Source: Microcoleus sp. AS-A8 (lineage in GTDB: Bacteria; Cyanobacteriota; Cyanobacteriia; Cyanobacteriales; Coleofasciculaceae). From it: a stretch of DNA of 64,000 bases. Position 1 is the first letter of the stretch, and each line of letters starts with the position of its first letter. Shown here piece after piece: positions 8,436 to 17,135 of the stretch. The DNA lies in contig JAMPKV010000002.1 of the NCBI GenBank assembly GCA_039962225.1, forward strand, positions 186,001 through 250,000. The letters run 5' to 3'. The notes beneath the pieces were generated by a model that was not told where the DNA came from, made no database searches, and was given only the letters and a program-made list of their open reading frames with translations. The position numbers and the translations under genes were made by a program.

Positions 8436-9311
8436 GTGTGTGCGATCGCCATAGAACAAAAACAATACAAAACCTACATTCTCACGAACCCTCAAGCTCA
8501 CTCTAGACTCGAAGTTGTACCCGAACGGGGTGCGATTATTACCCACTGGAGCCTCCAACAGCAGGATATCCTCTACCTAGACAGCGATCGCTTTGCTGAC
8601 CCGAATTTGAGCGTGCGGGGTGGCATCCCCATCCTCTTCCCCATTTGCGGTAATTTACCCAACAATACCTACACACACCAAGGTCAATCGTATCAGCTCA
8701 AACAACATGGCTTTGCCCGTGATTTGCCCTGGCAGGTCGCACAATCCTCAGAGGCTAACCATAACTCAGAAAGCCTTACCCTCGTTCTCAACAGTGACGA
8801 CCAGACTCGTGCTGTTTACCCCTTCGACTTTGAACTTGCCTTTACCTACAAACTCATTGGCAACGCTTTGGAGATTCATCAGCGCTACACGAATCGTTCC
8901 GATGAGCCGATGCCTTTTTCCACAGGTTTACATCCCTACTTCGTTACGTCAGATAAGACCCAACTGGAGTTTGAAATTTCAGCCTCCGAGTATCAAGATC
9001 AGATAACCAAAGCCGTTCATCCGTTCTTGGGCACTTTCGATTTGAGTCGTGATGAACTGGATTTGGCTTTTGCACAGGTTGCTGAGCCTTGTGCCAGTAT
9101 TACCGATCAGGGACGTGGCTTCAAGATTTCTCTGAGTTACAGCGACCTCTACTCTACCCTGGTTTTTTGGACGGTTAAAGGCAAAGACTTTTATTGCCTA
9201 GAGCCGTGGAGTGCCCCCCGCAATTCTCTTAACACGGGTGAACACCTGACTGAACTCGCTCCAGGAGAGAGTTTGGAGACATCTGTCACCCTTGAGATAA
9301 CTTTTTTGTGA
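8436..9311 (+). CDS. Aldose-1-epimerase-like sugar mutarotase
   Basis: Predicted cytosolic 291-residue enzyme of the galactose mutarotase fold, which interconverts sugar or sugar-phosphate anomers. Family marks include the early VVPERGAIITHW, RGGIPILFPICGNL, HGFARDLPW (catalytic His region), GLHPYFVT (second conserved His) and the late FYCLEPWSAPRNSLN with the catalytic Glu. The pattern is closer to the YeaD/hexose-6-phosphate mutarotase branch than to GalM, but the substrate cannot be fixed. The GTG start at 8436 is preceded by GGGAG about 10 bases upstream. A tRNA gene follows 67 bases later. Confidence 0.88.
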   Translation: MCAIAIEQKQYKTYILTNPQAHSRLEVVPERGAIITHWSLQQQDILYLDSDRFADPNLSVRGGIPILFPICGNLPNNTYTHQGQSYQLKQHGFARDLPWQVAQSSEANHNSESLTLVLNSDDQTRAVYPFDFELAFTYKLIGNALEIHQRYTNRSDEPMPFSTGLHPYFVTSDKTQLEFEISASEYQDQITKAVHPFLGTFDLSRDELDLAFAQVAEPCASITDQGRGFKISLSYSDLYSTLVFWTVKGKDFYCLEPWSAPRNSLNTGEHLTELAPGESLETSVTLEITFL

Positions 9312-9378
9312 TTTTTTAGTTTCCTTTTGAAAATTGTTGTGCTATTGTTAGAAGTCGTGTGCTTCACACACAGATTGC

Positions 9379-9450
9379 GGGTCGCTAGCTCAGTGGTAGA
9401 GCATTCGGCTTTTAACCGATTGGTCCCGGGTTCGAATCCCGGGCGACCCA
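9379..9450 (+). tRNA. tRNA-Lys (UUU anticodon)
   Basis: A complete cloverleaf of 72 bases: acceptor arms GGGTCGC/GCGACCC, D arm GCTC...GAGC, anticodon stem TTCGG/CCGAT around the loop CTTTTAA (anticodon TTT), and T arm CCGGG-TTCGAAT-CCCGG. The discriminator base is A and the 3' CCA is not encoded, as is common in cyanobacteria. It is the only tRNA recognised in the window. Confidence 0.97.
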
Positions 9451-9547
9451 TTTACAAAGAATAGAAAGCGATTATTACCTACATAAGGAAAGCTGATTTA
9501 AAAATCTCTAGAGATAATTGCCTATAAACTGGTAAATTATCTTAAGA

Positions 9548-9575
9548 TTGTCGTAAGAATTAAGCTTGTTATAAG
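9548..9575 (+). promoter_or_regulatory. Possible promoter of the aldolase gene
   Basis: TTGTCG and TATAAG are separated by 16 bases, about 46 bases ahead of the aldolase start. This resembles a sigma-70-type promoter with a slightly short spacer. Assignment is by sequence resemblance only. Confidence 0.3.
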
Positions 9576-9621
9576 ACAACACGACTAGCTGACAACGAAC
9601 CAAAAGAATAGGAGGACTACT

Positions 9622-10701
9622 ATGGCGCTCGTACCAATGCGACTGCTACTCGATCATGCGGCTGAAAATGGTTACGGCATCCCGGCGTTCAACGTCAACA
9701 ACATGGAGCAGATCCAATCAATCATGCAAGCTGCCCATGCAACCGATAGCCCTGTGATTCTCCAGGCTTCTCGTGGCGCTCGCAAGTACGCTGGCGAAAA
9801 CTTCCTCCGTCACCTGATTCTGGCTGCGGTGGAAACTTATCCCCACATTCCCATCGTCATGCACCAAGACCATGGTAACGAGCCTGCCACTTGCTACTCT
9901 GCCATCAAGAACGGTTTTACCAGCGTGATGATGGATGGTTCTCTGGAAGCCGATGCGAAGACCCCAGCCAGCTACGAGTACAACGTCGATGTGACTCGTG
10001 AAGTGGTGAAAGTGGCTCATGCCATCGGTGCTAGCGTTGAAGGTGAGCTGGGCTGTTTGGGTTCTCTGGAGACCGGTATGGGTGAAGCCGAAGATGGTCA
10101 CGGTTTCGAGGGCAAGCTTGACCACTCTCAACTGCTAACCGATCCGGATCAAGCGGTTGACTTTGTTGAGCAAACTCAAGTTGATGCCCTAGCTGTTGCG
10201 ATCGGAACCAGCCACGGTGCTTACAAGTTCACACGTAAGCCGACGGGTGAAATTTTAGCGATCAGCCGGATTGAAGAAATCCACCGCCGCCTGCCAAATA
10301 CCCACTTGGTTATGCATGGTTCTTCCTCGGTTCCTGAAGACCTACTGGCGCTGATTAACGAGTTCGGTGGTGCCATTCCTGAAACTTATGGTGTGCCTGT
10401 CGAAGAAATTCAAAAAGGCATCAAGAGCGGTGTTCGGAAAGTGAACATTGACACCGATAACCGTCTAGCTATCACCGCCGCTGTACGCGAAGCTCTGGCT
10501 GGAAACCCCAAGGAGTTTGACCCCCGTCACTTCTTGAAGCCTTCCATCACCTACATGCAAAAAGTTTGTGCTGACCGCTATGAGCAGTTTGGTACTGCTG
10601 GCAATGCTAGCAAGATCAAGCAAGTAAGCCTGGAAGCGTATGCAGCTAAGTATGCCAAAGGTGAACTGAACGCAGCTATCAAGAAAGCTGCGATCGCTTA
10701 A
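9622..10701 (+). CDS. fba: Class II fructose-1,6-bisphosphate aldolase
   Basis: Predicted cytosolic zinc enzyme of 359 residues that joins or splits fructose-1,6-bisphosphate (and sedoheptulose-bisphosphate in the Calvin cycle). Visible family residues: the early [14 protein letters not shown], the catalytic/metal segment PIVMHQDHG (Asp and His), [22 protein letters not shown] (metal His), [10 protein letters not shown] and [13 protein letters not shown]. Length and the [11 protein letters not shown] motif fit the Calvin-cycle subtype. The ATG follows an excellent TAGGAGG box 9 bases upstream. It is monocistronic, with a strong intrinsic terminator 50 bases after the stop. Codon use is rich in preferred codons, as expected for an abundant protein. 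Confidence 0.97.
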   Translation: MALVPMRLLLDHAAENGYGIPAFNVNNMEQIQSIMQAAHATDSPVILQASRGARKYAGENFLRHLILAAVETYPHIPIVMHQDHGNEPATCYSAIKNGFTSVMMDGSLEADAKTPASYEYNVDVTREVVKVAHAIGASVEGELGCLGSLETGMGEAEDGHGFEGKLDHSQLLTDPDQAVDFVEQTQVDALAVAIGTSHGAYKFTRKPTGEILAISRIEEIHRRLPNTHLVMHGSSSVPEDLLALINEFGGAIPETYGVPVEEIQKGIKSGVRKVNIDTDNRLAITAAVREALAGNPKEFDPRHFLKPSITYMQKVCADRYEQFGTAGNASKIKQVSLEAYAAKYAKGELNAAIKKAAIA

Positions 10702-10750
10702 TTGACTTTCGTTAAGAAGGCAAACTGACACGTTTGCCGCAAAAATTCTC

Positions 10751-10785
10751 CTGGGTGGCTTTGAAGCTACCCAGTTTTTATTTTT
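10751..10785 (+). terminator. Intrinsic terminator of the aldolase gene
   Basis: CTGGGTGGC and GCTACCCAG form a 9-bp stem with one G-T pair and a 6-base loop, followed directly by TTTTTATTTTT. It is a textbook Rho-independent signal 50 bases after the fba stop. Confidence 0.9.
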
Positions 10786-10925
10786 ATGAGAGGTTTTGTA
10801 AGAATTTGTTAACCAGTAGACAGCCCAATGTTTGGGTTTGCGCTGTTTTTGGTTTTTATCCGAATTTTTTGACAAAGATTTGTAACGTTTAGTCACTCTC
10901 CGTCGTATTCCTGTATACTAACCTC

Positions 10926-11068
10926 CCCGCGTCTAAGAATCATGTCTTGGGATAGACGCTCGTCTGTATGTACGGTGATAACGTTTTTTTAGACAAGTCC
11001 AAAGTAATGAGGGCAGTGCTAACGATAGGACAACAAGCTCCTAGTTTATGCGCTCTAGGAGCTTTTCA
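10926..11068 (+). ncRNA. Candidate structured small RNA
   Basis: A TATACT -10 box (10914-10919, extended by TG) is followed about 7 bases later by the start of a structured stretch. First comes the perfect 7-bp stem GCGTCTA/TAGACGC (10929-10959). At the end is the perfect 10-bp hairpin AAGCTCCTAG/CTAGGAGCTT (11035-11064), followed by a short T-run. No protein frame with a ribosome site lies inside. A 140-nt transcript is inferred. The -35 element is weak and the T-run short, so confidence is moderate. It does not match 6S, tmRNA, RNase P or Yfr1 by eye. Confidence 0.4.
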
Positions 11069-11129
11069 TTGCTTTGTGAACGACCCCGCCCTCCACAACC
11101 ACAGGACGGGAAATCTTGTAGATGTTTTC

Positions 11130-12917
11130 TTACGTCTTGGGCTTGTAAGTAGAAGCCACCTGTAATTCCTTCAACTGCTTGGCATCCACCTCAGCCGGAG
11201 CATCAGTAAGCAGGCAGCTAGCCTGCTGTGTCTTCGGGAAGGCAATCACATCCCGAATCGACTCTTCTTTCGCCATCAGCATCACCAAACGGTCTAAGCC
11301 GTAGGCAATTCCGCCATGAGGGGGTGCGCCATATTCAAAGGCCTCCAGCAAAAACCCGAACTTATTGAGAGCTTCCTCTGCTGATAAGCCAATTGCTGCA
11401 AACACCTGCTGCTGAATGTCCTGCTGGTAAATCCGCAGACTCCCGCCGCCCACTTCAAAGCCGTTATAAACCAAGTCATAGGCTTGTGCTCTGGCCGTTT
11501 TTAAGTCCCCCAAATCATCGGGGTGGGGCGCGGTGAACGGGTGATGTAATGCCTCTAAGCGCTTCTCATCCTCATTCCACTCAAACATGGGGAAGTCTGT
11601 CACCCACAACAAGTTAATCTTGTCCGGGTCAATTAACCCCAATTCACGACCAATCGCGCCGCGCAGTCGGTCTAAGGTCTTGTTGACGATGTCAGTTGAG
11701 CCTGCTCCAAATAGCAAGAGATGACCCGGTTTAGCTCCTGTGCGTTCCAGTAATTCCTGTTTTTGGGCTTCACTCAGGTTGTCTTTAATCGCCCCAATCG
11801 TGTCGATTTCACCGTCATCGCGCACTCGGATGTAGGCAACACCCTTGGCACCGGCTTCGGTTGCTTCTTTGAATAAGTCGCCCCCTGGCTTAATCCGCAC
11901 ATTAGAAATCAGTTCATTACCGCCAGGAATGGGTAATACTTTGACGATACCCCCAGCCGCCACTGCACCCGAAAAGACTTTGAATCCTGAGTCTTTGAGT
12001 AAATCAGAAACATCAACGAGTTCTAAACCAAAGCGCGTATCAGGTTTATCGCTGCCATAGCGTCCCATGGCTTCAGCATAAGTGAGGCGAGGGAAAGGTC
12101 GGGGTAACTCGATGCCTTGGACGGTTCTGAAGATATGACAGACTAACTCTTCATTAAGCTGGAGCAGCTCTTCTTGAGACATGAAGCTCATTTCCATGTC
12201 TAACTGAGTAAATTCTGGCTGTCGGTCAGCTCTGAGGTCTTCATCCCGGAAGCAACGAGCAATTTGATAGTATCGATCAAACCCAGATACCATTAACAAC
12301 TGCTTGAAGAGTTGAGGGGACTGGGGCAAGGCGTACCACTCTCCTGGGTTGACACGAGAGGGCACTAAATAGTCTCTGGCACCTTCAGGGGTGGAACGGG
12401 TGAGGACTGGAGTTTCAACCTCGGTGAAGCCTTGCTCGTCTTCTAGGTAGCGGCGGATGGCTTTGACCACTTGGTGACGCAGTTGGAGATTACGACTCAT
12501 GCGATCGCGTCTTAAATCCAAATAGCGATACTTGAGCCGCAACTCTTCTCGGATTTCTGAAGTATCGGAAGTGGACACCTGGAAGGGTAGCTGCTTGCTC
12601 AGGCTATTGAGCAGTTCGATCTGGTCAGCGTAAACTTCTACCTCACCTGTTGGCAGTTTAGGGTTGAGAGAATCCTCTGGACGCGCTGTAACTCGACCTG
12701 TGATTTTAACAACGTATTCATTCCGCAGAGCTTCTGCATCTTGATAGGAATCTGGGGTGCGCTGGGGGTCGCTGACGATTTGGACAATGCCAGAGCGATC
12801 GCGCAAATCTAAAAAAATCACACCTCCGTGATCGCGGCGACGGTCTACCCATCCACACAGGGTAACGGTCTCACCAATATGTTCCTTTTTAACTTCGCCG
12901 CAATAATAAGTTCGCAT
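11130..12917 (-). CDS. aspS: Aspartyl-tRNA synthetase
   Basis: Predicted 595-residue class IIb aminoacyl-tRNA synthetase charging tRNA-Asp, possibly also tRNA-Asn. GatB is encoded elsewhere in the window, so indirect Asn-tRNA or Gln-tRNA formation is plausible. The N-terminal anticodon-binding OB fold shows [20 protein letters not shown]. Motif 2 is [20 protein letters not shown], the bacterial GAD insert domain covers roughly residues 300-420, and motif 3 is [12 protein letters not shown]. The frame is open to 12968, but MRTYYCGEV at 12917 is the normal start of the family. It is convergent with the aldolase region. Confidence 0.96.
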   Translation of the reverse strand: MRTYYCGEVKKEHIGETVTLCGWVDRRRDHGGVIFLDLRDRSGIVQIVSDPQRTPDSYQDAEALRNEYVVKITGRVTARPEDSLNPKLPTGEVEVYADQIELLNSLSKQLPFQVSTSDTSEIREELRLKYRYLDLRRDRMSRNLQLRHQVVKAIRRYLEDEQGFTEVETPVLTRSTPEGARDYLVPSRVNPGEWYALPQSPQLFKQLLMVSGFDRYYQIARCFRDEDLRADRQPEFTQLDMEMSFMSQEELLQLNEELVCHIFRTVQGIELPRPFPRLTYAEAMGRYGSDKPDTRFGLELVDVSDLLKDSGFKVFSGAVAAGGIVKVLPIPGGNELISNVRIKPGGDLFKEATEAGAKGVAYIRVRDDGEIDTIGAIKDNLSEAQKQELLERTGAKPGHLLLFGAGSTDIVNKTLDRLRGAIGRELGLIDPDKINLLWVTDFPMFEWNEDEKRLEALHHPFTAPHPDDLGDLKTARAQAYDLVYNGFEVGGGSLRIYQQDIQQQVFAAIGLSAEEALNKFGFLLEAFEYGAPPHGGIAYGLDRLVMLMAKEESIRDVIAFPKTQQASCLLTDAPAEVDAKQLKELQVASTYKPKT

Positions 12918-13293
12918 AGTTGCTTGTCGGTAACTTTGGCTTGAGGATAGGAAAGTACACAAGGTCAAGCCTGAAGTCTATAATAAGCGCCATCTGGCTC
13001 ACTCCGCAGTACAGAATTATGCCAAATCCTTAAGCCCAACGCGGCCTTCTCGAATTAGGTGGACGCGGATTGAGACCAACCCGCCCAAAAAATAACGCTC
13101 AACCCAAGAGTTGGTTGAGCGTTCGCTTGCCTTATTCTTTGCTAGCGTAGTGCTTCTAGCGAGATTTCACTAATATCCTGAAACTGCGAATTCTCTGGCA
13201 AGAACAGCTCTCCAGTAAGCCATTTTCAAAACGCTAACATCTGTCACAAGTCCTATCTTTGAAAAAGACTAAATTTTCTCTTTTAACGAGTCA
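12918..13293. other. Intergenic stretch with a minus-strand terminator
   Basis: 376 bases between two minus-strand genes. Apart from the terminator hairpin at 13085-13123, nothing gene-like is seen. Confidence 0.6.
13085..13123 (-). terminator. Intrinsic terminator of the small acidic protein gene
   Basis: AACGCTCAACC and its exact complement GGTTGAGCGTT form an 11-bp stem. Read on the minus strand the stem is followed by ATTTTTTG, so it ends transcription coming from the gene at 13294-13542. Confidence 0.8.
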
Positions 13294-13542
13294 CTAGGCA
13301 TTCGCTGAGGGATTTACGTCCTTCGCCATCTGCCGAAATTCATTAGGAATATTAGCCCCAGCGGCTTCGGTTCCCGTTTCGTTTCTATCGATGTCGCTGA
13401 CGCTGTATTCTTTTGAAGCTTCGTAGTCGGCATCAACATCAATGTCTGGTGTTTTCTCTATTCCGTCTGCCATATTCTGGGCGGCTAATTCAGCGTCTTG
13501 CCCTACAGCTTGTTTCGGATCTACTTTCAGTTCTTCACTCAT
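13294..13542 (-). CDS. Small acidic hydrophilic protein, unknown function
   Basis: Predicted 82-residue protein that is strongly acidic and lacks Cys, Trp and long hydrophobic runs (MSEELKVDPKQAVGQDAELA at the start; DIDVDADYEASKEY in the middle). It looks largely disordered, like small stress or desiccation-related cyanobacterial proteins, but I cannot assign a family. The start has AGGAG six bases upstream (AGGAGTTTACC-ATG), and a strong terminator lies downstream, which together support a real single-gene transcript. It lies divergent to the helical carotenoid protein gene, with 225 bases between their starts. Confidence 0.8.
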   Translation of the reverse strand: MSEELKVDPKQAVGQDAELAAQNMADGIEKTPDIDVDADYEASKEYSVSDIDRNETGTEAAGANIPNEFRQMAKDVNPSANA

Positions 13543-13767
13543 GGTAAACTCCTGTCCTTTTGATTTTTTTTAATCCTCTTGGTCATCCTAACAAAGACGA
13601 TCCCTATAGGTTTAGACTCTTGAGAGATATCTTTTATCTCTATACAAAGGAAGATTTATTCAGGTTTTTTGACTTGAGCCAACTCCTTCTCTTGGAGGGC
13701 GATTTGTCAGAGAAAAATTTTGATAATTTTAAGGTTTGAACCCATTCATTTATTTAATCAATAATTT

Positions 13768-14301
13768 ATGTCTCCAGCTCAAGAAACGAGTCGTTCGTCA
13801 GCCCGTTCCGAAGACACTCGAAAAGTAGTGCAAGCTTTTGAGGCTTTAGGCACCGATGAGAAACTAGCACTGCTCTACTATGTCTATGAAAAAATGGGGG
13901 ACTCTATCACGCCAGCAGCTCCCACTGCCGCTAATCCAGAATTGGCTCCTCGACTATTAGGAGAAGAATTTTATAACAGCTCTGATCAGGAGCAGTTAGC
14001 GGTGATGCGAGCCATTGTTAATCGTGAAGATACAGAACTATCTCGTGCTTACGGAGGGCTAACGGAGAATAATCAGTTAGTCGTTTGGTATGCTTGGGCT
14101 GTGGCAATGGGTGATACTGTAGTCGATATACCCGATGACTATCAATCCACTGATGTAATCAATAATACGTTGTCCCAAATTGAAGGACTTGAATTTGAAG
14201 GGCAAATCTCGTTGTTGCGCGAAATAGTTGGCAAAATGGGCTATAGCGAGGTCAAGCCAATTCCTACGCAGGCAGAAACTGGCAAGACGCCTAGCCTGTA
14301 G
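13768..14301 (+). CDS. Helical carotenoid protein (OCP N-terminal domain only)
   Basis: Predicted 177-residue all-helical, soluble, carotenoid-binding protein matching the N-terminal domain of the orange carotenoid protein. It shows FEALGTDEKLALLYYVYEKMG, a long proline-rich loop, then LTENNQLVVWYAWAVAMGD and FEGQISLLREIVGKMGY. The C-terminal NTF2-like regulatory domain of OCP is absent, so it belongs to the HCP class rather than full-length OCP. HCPs quench singlet oxygen or phycobilisome excitation, and some exchange carotenoid with a separate C-terminal-domain homologue; no such homologue is in the window. No ribosome site is obvious. It precedes the roadblock gene by 410 bases on the same strand. 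Confidence 0.9.
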   Translation: MSPAQETSRSSARSEDTRKVVQAFEALGTDEKLALLYYVYEKMGDSITPAAPTAANPELAPRLLGEEFYNSSDQEQLAVMRAIVNREDTELSRAYGGLTENNQLVVWYAWAVAMGDTVVDIPDDYQSTDVINNTLSQIEGLEFEGQISLLREIVGKMGYSEVKPIPTQAETGKTPSL

Positions 14302-14711
14302 GTTCAGGAAATTTTCCCACCAGGCTTGAAATAGAGGTTGTTGTTTAACAATCTCGCAGAATAATTCTAGATAAGGTGTGATACTGAGTTCTTGTTAGAG
14401 CTTGGTTGAACACTCTTTTTTTTCTATGCGGCTACCGATAAACCGTCTCGAATTTTTTATCTCACTTGATTTGCCTATTTATGAACGATACTCGAACCCC
14501 CTTGACAGGGTCGCTCTTCCCCCGGCTGAAGCTCTTACAGCAGCTCGTCTCCTTCTAGATGCCTCAAATCTTGTTTCTTGAGAATTGATTTCAAGAAAAG
14601 TCACGGCTTTTTGAGAGCCTATACTTTCTTAAAGCTGTGATTATGGACATGAAAAATGTCCTTGATTAGCGGACAACGGCATGTAAACACATAAATGAGG
14701 AGCGAGACGAA
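14302..14711. other. Intergenic leader upstream of the roadblock gene
   Basis: 410 bases without a gene. Two small hairpins are visible: TTTCTTGA/TCAAGAAA (about 14573-14599) and GGACAT-GAAAA-ATGTCC (14644-14660), the latter about 50 bases ahead of the roadblock start. Confidence 0.55.
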
Positions 14712-15083
14712 ATGACAATTAATACAGCCAAGCTTGAGAGCATTCTCCAAAATTTTGTCACGGGCGCAAGTGATGTCCAGGGAGCTGCTCTCGTTTCACC
14801 TGATGGACTGCCTTTAGCATCCAGCTTACCGGGTGAAATGGATGAAGAACGAGTATCGGCGATGTCGGCTGCCATGCTTTCTTTGGGTGAGCGCATTGGT
14901 AGTGAATTAGCCAGAGGCTTTCTAGACCGTATTTTTGTTGAAGGCGATCAAGGCTATGGCATACTCACGAATTGCGGCGAGTATGCCGTCTTACTTGTCT
15001 TAGCCAGTAAAGCGGCTAAACAAGGAGTCCTGATGCTGGAAATTAAGCGCGTCATTCCAGAGTTGAAGGCGGCTTTAAACTGA
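14712..15083 (+). CDS. Roadblock/LC7 domain protein (MglB/CvnB-like)
   Basis: Predicted 123-residue single-domain roadblock/LC7 protein: LESILQNFVTGASDVQGAAL, then VSPDGLPLASSLP, an amphipathic helix VSAMSAAMLSLGERIGSELA, and strands RIFVEGDQGYGILTNCGEYAVLLV. Such proteins dimerise and act on small Ras-like GTPases (MglB on MglA in Myxococcus; CvnB in Streptomyces conservons). A COG2229-type GTPase gene lies about 1.5 kb downstream on the same strand. The start is preceded by GAGGAG 9-11 bases upstream. Membership is clear; the role in GTPase control is inference from family and neighbourhood. Confidence 0.9.
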   Translation: MTINTAKLESILQNFVTGASDVQGAALVSPDGLPLASSLPGEMDEERVSAMSAAMLSLGERIGSELARGFLDRIFVEGDQGYGILTNCGEYAVLLVLASKAAKQGVLMLEIKRVIPELKAALN

Positions 15084-15735
15084 AGCAAACGCCTGATCCT
15101 TCAGTCTTCAGCCTGTATTTCGATGGCACTCAAGCTGTCACCCCAGAGTGCAGATGGGCCAGCCGTACATCGGTGTGCTGGCTCCTCAGCTAGGTTAGGC
15201 TAAAGTTAAACCCTTACATGTAGCTAAAAGGTAGCAGCAAAACCCAAAGCCAGAAAAAGTCAGCACCTGAATGCTTTACACAACAGAACATCAATAACCC
15301 TGTTCATCGCCACAATCTCCCCCAAAGTTGAATTTTTTTAACTTTTATCACTCACAAAAGCAGGTAAATCACTATTTTGGCTCTGTGAGGGCAGCTACCC
15401 GTCAGCTCTGGGTGTGCCATCAATGGCATGATAAAAAGATTACTGGGAAGATGGTGAGTTATGTCACCCTTGGGGGAACACTAGTGTTAAGGGCTTTTGG
15501 CGATGATTATTGCTGAGATTTAAAGCTAAACCTCACTCAACGCCTCTAGCTTTGTTTAGAACCCAAAAAAATCAGTACTCAGGCTGAATTTAAATTGAAA
15601 ATCTAGGTAGTTATCATAAGCTTAGATGCTGATCGGGAATAAACGTAACAAAAAGTTGATATTTCTTCACATTAATTTGAGAATAAGAGTAGATAATCCT
15701 ATTTTTGACCCATCTTTAGAAATAAGCGAAAAGCA
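15084..15735. other. Intergenic region between roadblock and DUF4388 genes
   Basis: 652 bases, becoming A/T-rich toward the DUF4388 gene. Short frames inside lack ribosome sites. The size means the two genes need not share a transcript. Confidence 0.55.
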
Positions 15736-16593
15736 ATGGCAATTACGAGTAGTTTGTCAGAATTTTCCCTACCGGAACTCTTTCAATTCCTCGATCAAGG
15801 AAGTAAAACCGGATTGCTCACTCTTCGATTTCAGCTTGACCCAAATCAAGAGGCAAGAATCCGACATGCCCTGATTCATCAGGGTCGTATCGTCGCTGTT
15901 ACTAAGCGCCTGGATCAACAGTGCTTACTTGCGATGATTTGTCAACGGGGCTGGATTAGCCCTGAGGTGATACGCGAACAAGTTAATCGCTGTCCTGCTA
16001 ATATACCTATTGGTCTTTACTTAAAGACACAGGGATTTCTACAGCCAGAGCAGTTGAGGTTACTCTTTCATGCCCAGGTACTTCAGCAAGTTTGTGCGTT
16101 ATTTCGGCTCAAAGATGCTCGGTTTAAATTTGACTCAAAAGCCACTTTACCAACAACAGAAATGACGGGCTTAAGCCTTAGTGCGACGGAAGCAACACTG
16201 ATGGGTCTACGAGTGTTGCGAGATTGGAGATCGTTAGCAGACAAGCTACCTGAGCCAACTTCAGCCCTCTCTAGGGTGGTGATTGGCAAGCGCCACTTAC
16301 GGCTCGATTCGCTAGAAGGACGACTTTGGCAGTTGGCGAATGGGTCGGTTCCGCTGAATACGATCGCTAGCCAGTTTAAACAACCCATTGAAATGATTCA
16401 ACAGACCGCTTTCCGCTTAATCAGCGTGGGTTTAGTGGCAGAAGTACCGATGATTGCTCCCGCTCGTACCAGATCTTCGGGAGAAGACATGGTAGAAGTT
16501 GCAGCGTCGCCAGAGAGTAGCAAGGACAACCAGGGTCAAGTGATCAGCAATTCTTTCATGCAAAACTTGCTAGGTTTCCTGAGGAGCAAGTAA
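15736..16593 (+). CDS. DUF4388 (PATAN-like) protein 1
   Basis: Predicted 285-residue soluble protein. The N-terminal DUF4388/PATAN-like domain shows the hallmark SLSEFSLPELFQFLDQGSKT, GLLTLRF and IHQGRIVAV. Helical segments follow (FLQPEQLRLLFHAQVLQQVC) and a winged-helix-like C-terminal part (LWQLANGSVPLNTIASQF). After a variable acidic linker, the protein ends in SNSFMQNLLGFLRSK. A paralogue at 18278 keeps the same domains and the same last motif. The N-terminal domain is related to that of PatA-type response regulators, one of which is encoded at 60148. The GTPase gene starts only 2 bases after this stop codon, so the two are co-translated. Confidence 0.85.
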   Translation: MAITSSLSEFSLPELFQFLDQGSKTGLLTLRFQLDPNQEARIRHALIHQGRIVAVTKRLDQQCLLAMICQRGWISPEVIREQVNRCPANIPIGLYLKTQGFLQPEQLRLLFHAQVLQQVCALFRLKDARFKFDSKATLPTTEMTGLSLSATEATLMGLRVLRDWRSLADKLPEPTSALSRVVIGKRHLRLDSLEGRLWQLANGSVPLNTIASQFKQPIEMIQQTAFRLISVGLVAEVPMIAPARTRSSGEDMVEVAASPESSKDNQGQVISNSFMQNLLGFLRSK

Positions 16594-16595
16594 GC

Positions 16596-17135
16596 GTGGA
16601 AATCATGCGCCTCGTTGTGACCGGTACGGTGGGTGCCGGGAAATCCACGTTTATTCGTTCAGTCAGTGAGATCGCCGTAGTCGATACTGATCGTGTAGCC
16701 ACAGGACCTGCTGCCGAAATTAAGACAAGGACAACGGTAGCGATGGACTTTGGACGCCTACAATTTGCTCCAGGAATGGCACTGCACCTTTATGGCACCC
16801 CAGGACAGTCTCGTTTCGATTTCATGTGGGATATCCTGATTCGTAGGGCGCACGCTTATATTCTGTTGGTGGCAGCTCATCGCCCCAGTGATTTTCGCTT
16901 AGCCCGTCGTATTCTCGCGTTTATGAATCAACGGGCACAAATCCCTGTACTGATTGGCCTAACTCATATGGATTGTGAGGGAGCTTGGTCTGTGGAAAAT
17001 GTAGCGATCGCGTTGGGCTTTCTCGATGAAAAAGATCGACCGCCCTTTGTCACCCTAAACGCGAATCAAAAAGAATCAGTGGTGAATGCCTTAATTGTAC
17101 TAATAGAACATTTTATGCAAAGTTCTGTAATGTAA
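16596..17135 (+). CDS. Small GTPase-like protein, COG2229/CvnD type
   Basis: Predicted 179-residue P-loop GTP-binding protein. Walker A is GTVGAGKST (residues 10-18). The switch II segment reads LYGTPGQSRFDFMW (from residue 65), where the usual Asp of DxxGQ is replaced, as in the COG2229 group that includes Streptomyces CvnD. The guanine-specificity motif is THMD (123-126) in place of NKxD. The GTG start at 16596 lies 2 bases after the DUF4388 stop, with GAGGAG inside that gene's end; ATG 16605 is an alternative. Translational coupling suggests the DUF4388 protein is its partner. An AT-rich hairpin (about GTTTTTTAA.../TTTAAAAAAC, 17151-17174) follows the gene. Confidence 0.87.
   Translation: MEIMRLVVTGTVGAGKSTFIRSVSEIAVVDTDRVATGPAAEIKTRTTVAMDFGRLQFAPGMALHLYGTPGQSRFDFMWDILIRRAHAYILLVAAHRPSDFRLARRILAFMNQRAQIPVLIGLTHMDCEGAWSVENVAIALGFLDEKDRPPFVTLNANQKESVVNALIVLIEHFMQSSVM

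Larger units (their letters stand above)
10702..11129. other. Intergenic region: aldolase terminator plus candidate small RNA
   Basis: 428 bases between the aldolase gene and the convergent aspS. The first part holds the aldolase terminator; the second holds a -10 box, structured sequence and a second terminator-like hairpin, annotated separately. A further imperfect hairpin (CCCGCCCT.../AGGACGGG, about 11083-11109) sits just past the aspS stop. Confidence 0.7.

Noticed and set aside
11083-11109. Hairpin CCCGCCCT/AGGACGGG as aspS terminator
   Set aside because: No T-run on the minus strand after the stem, so it is not listed as a terminator.
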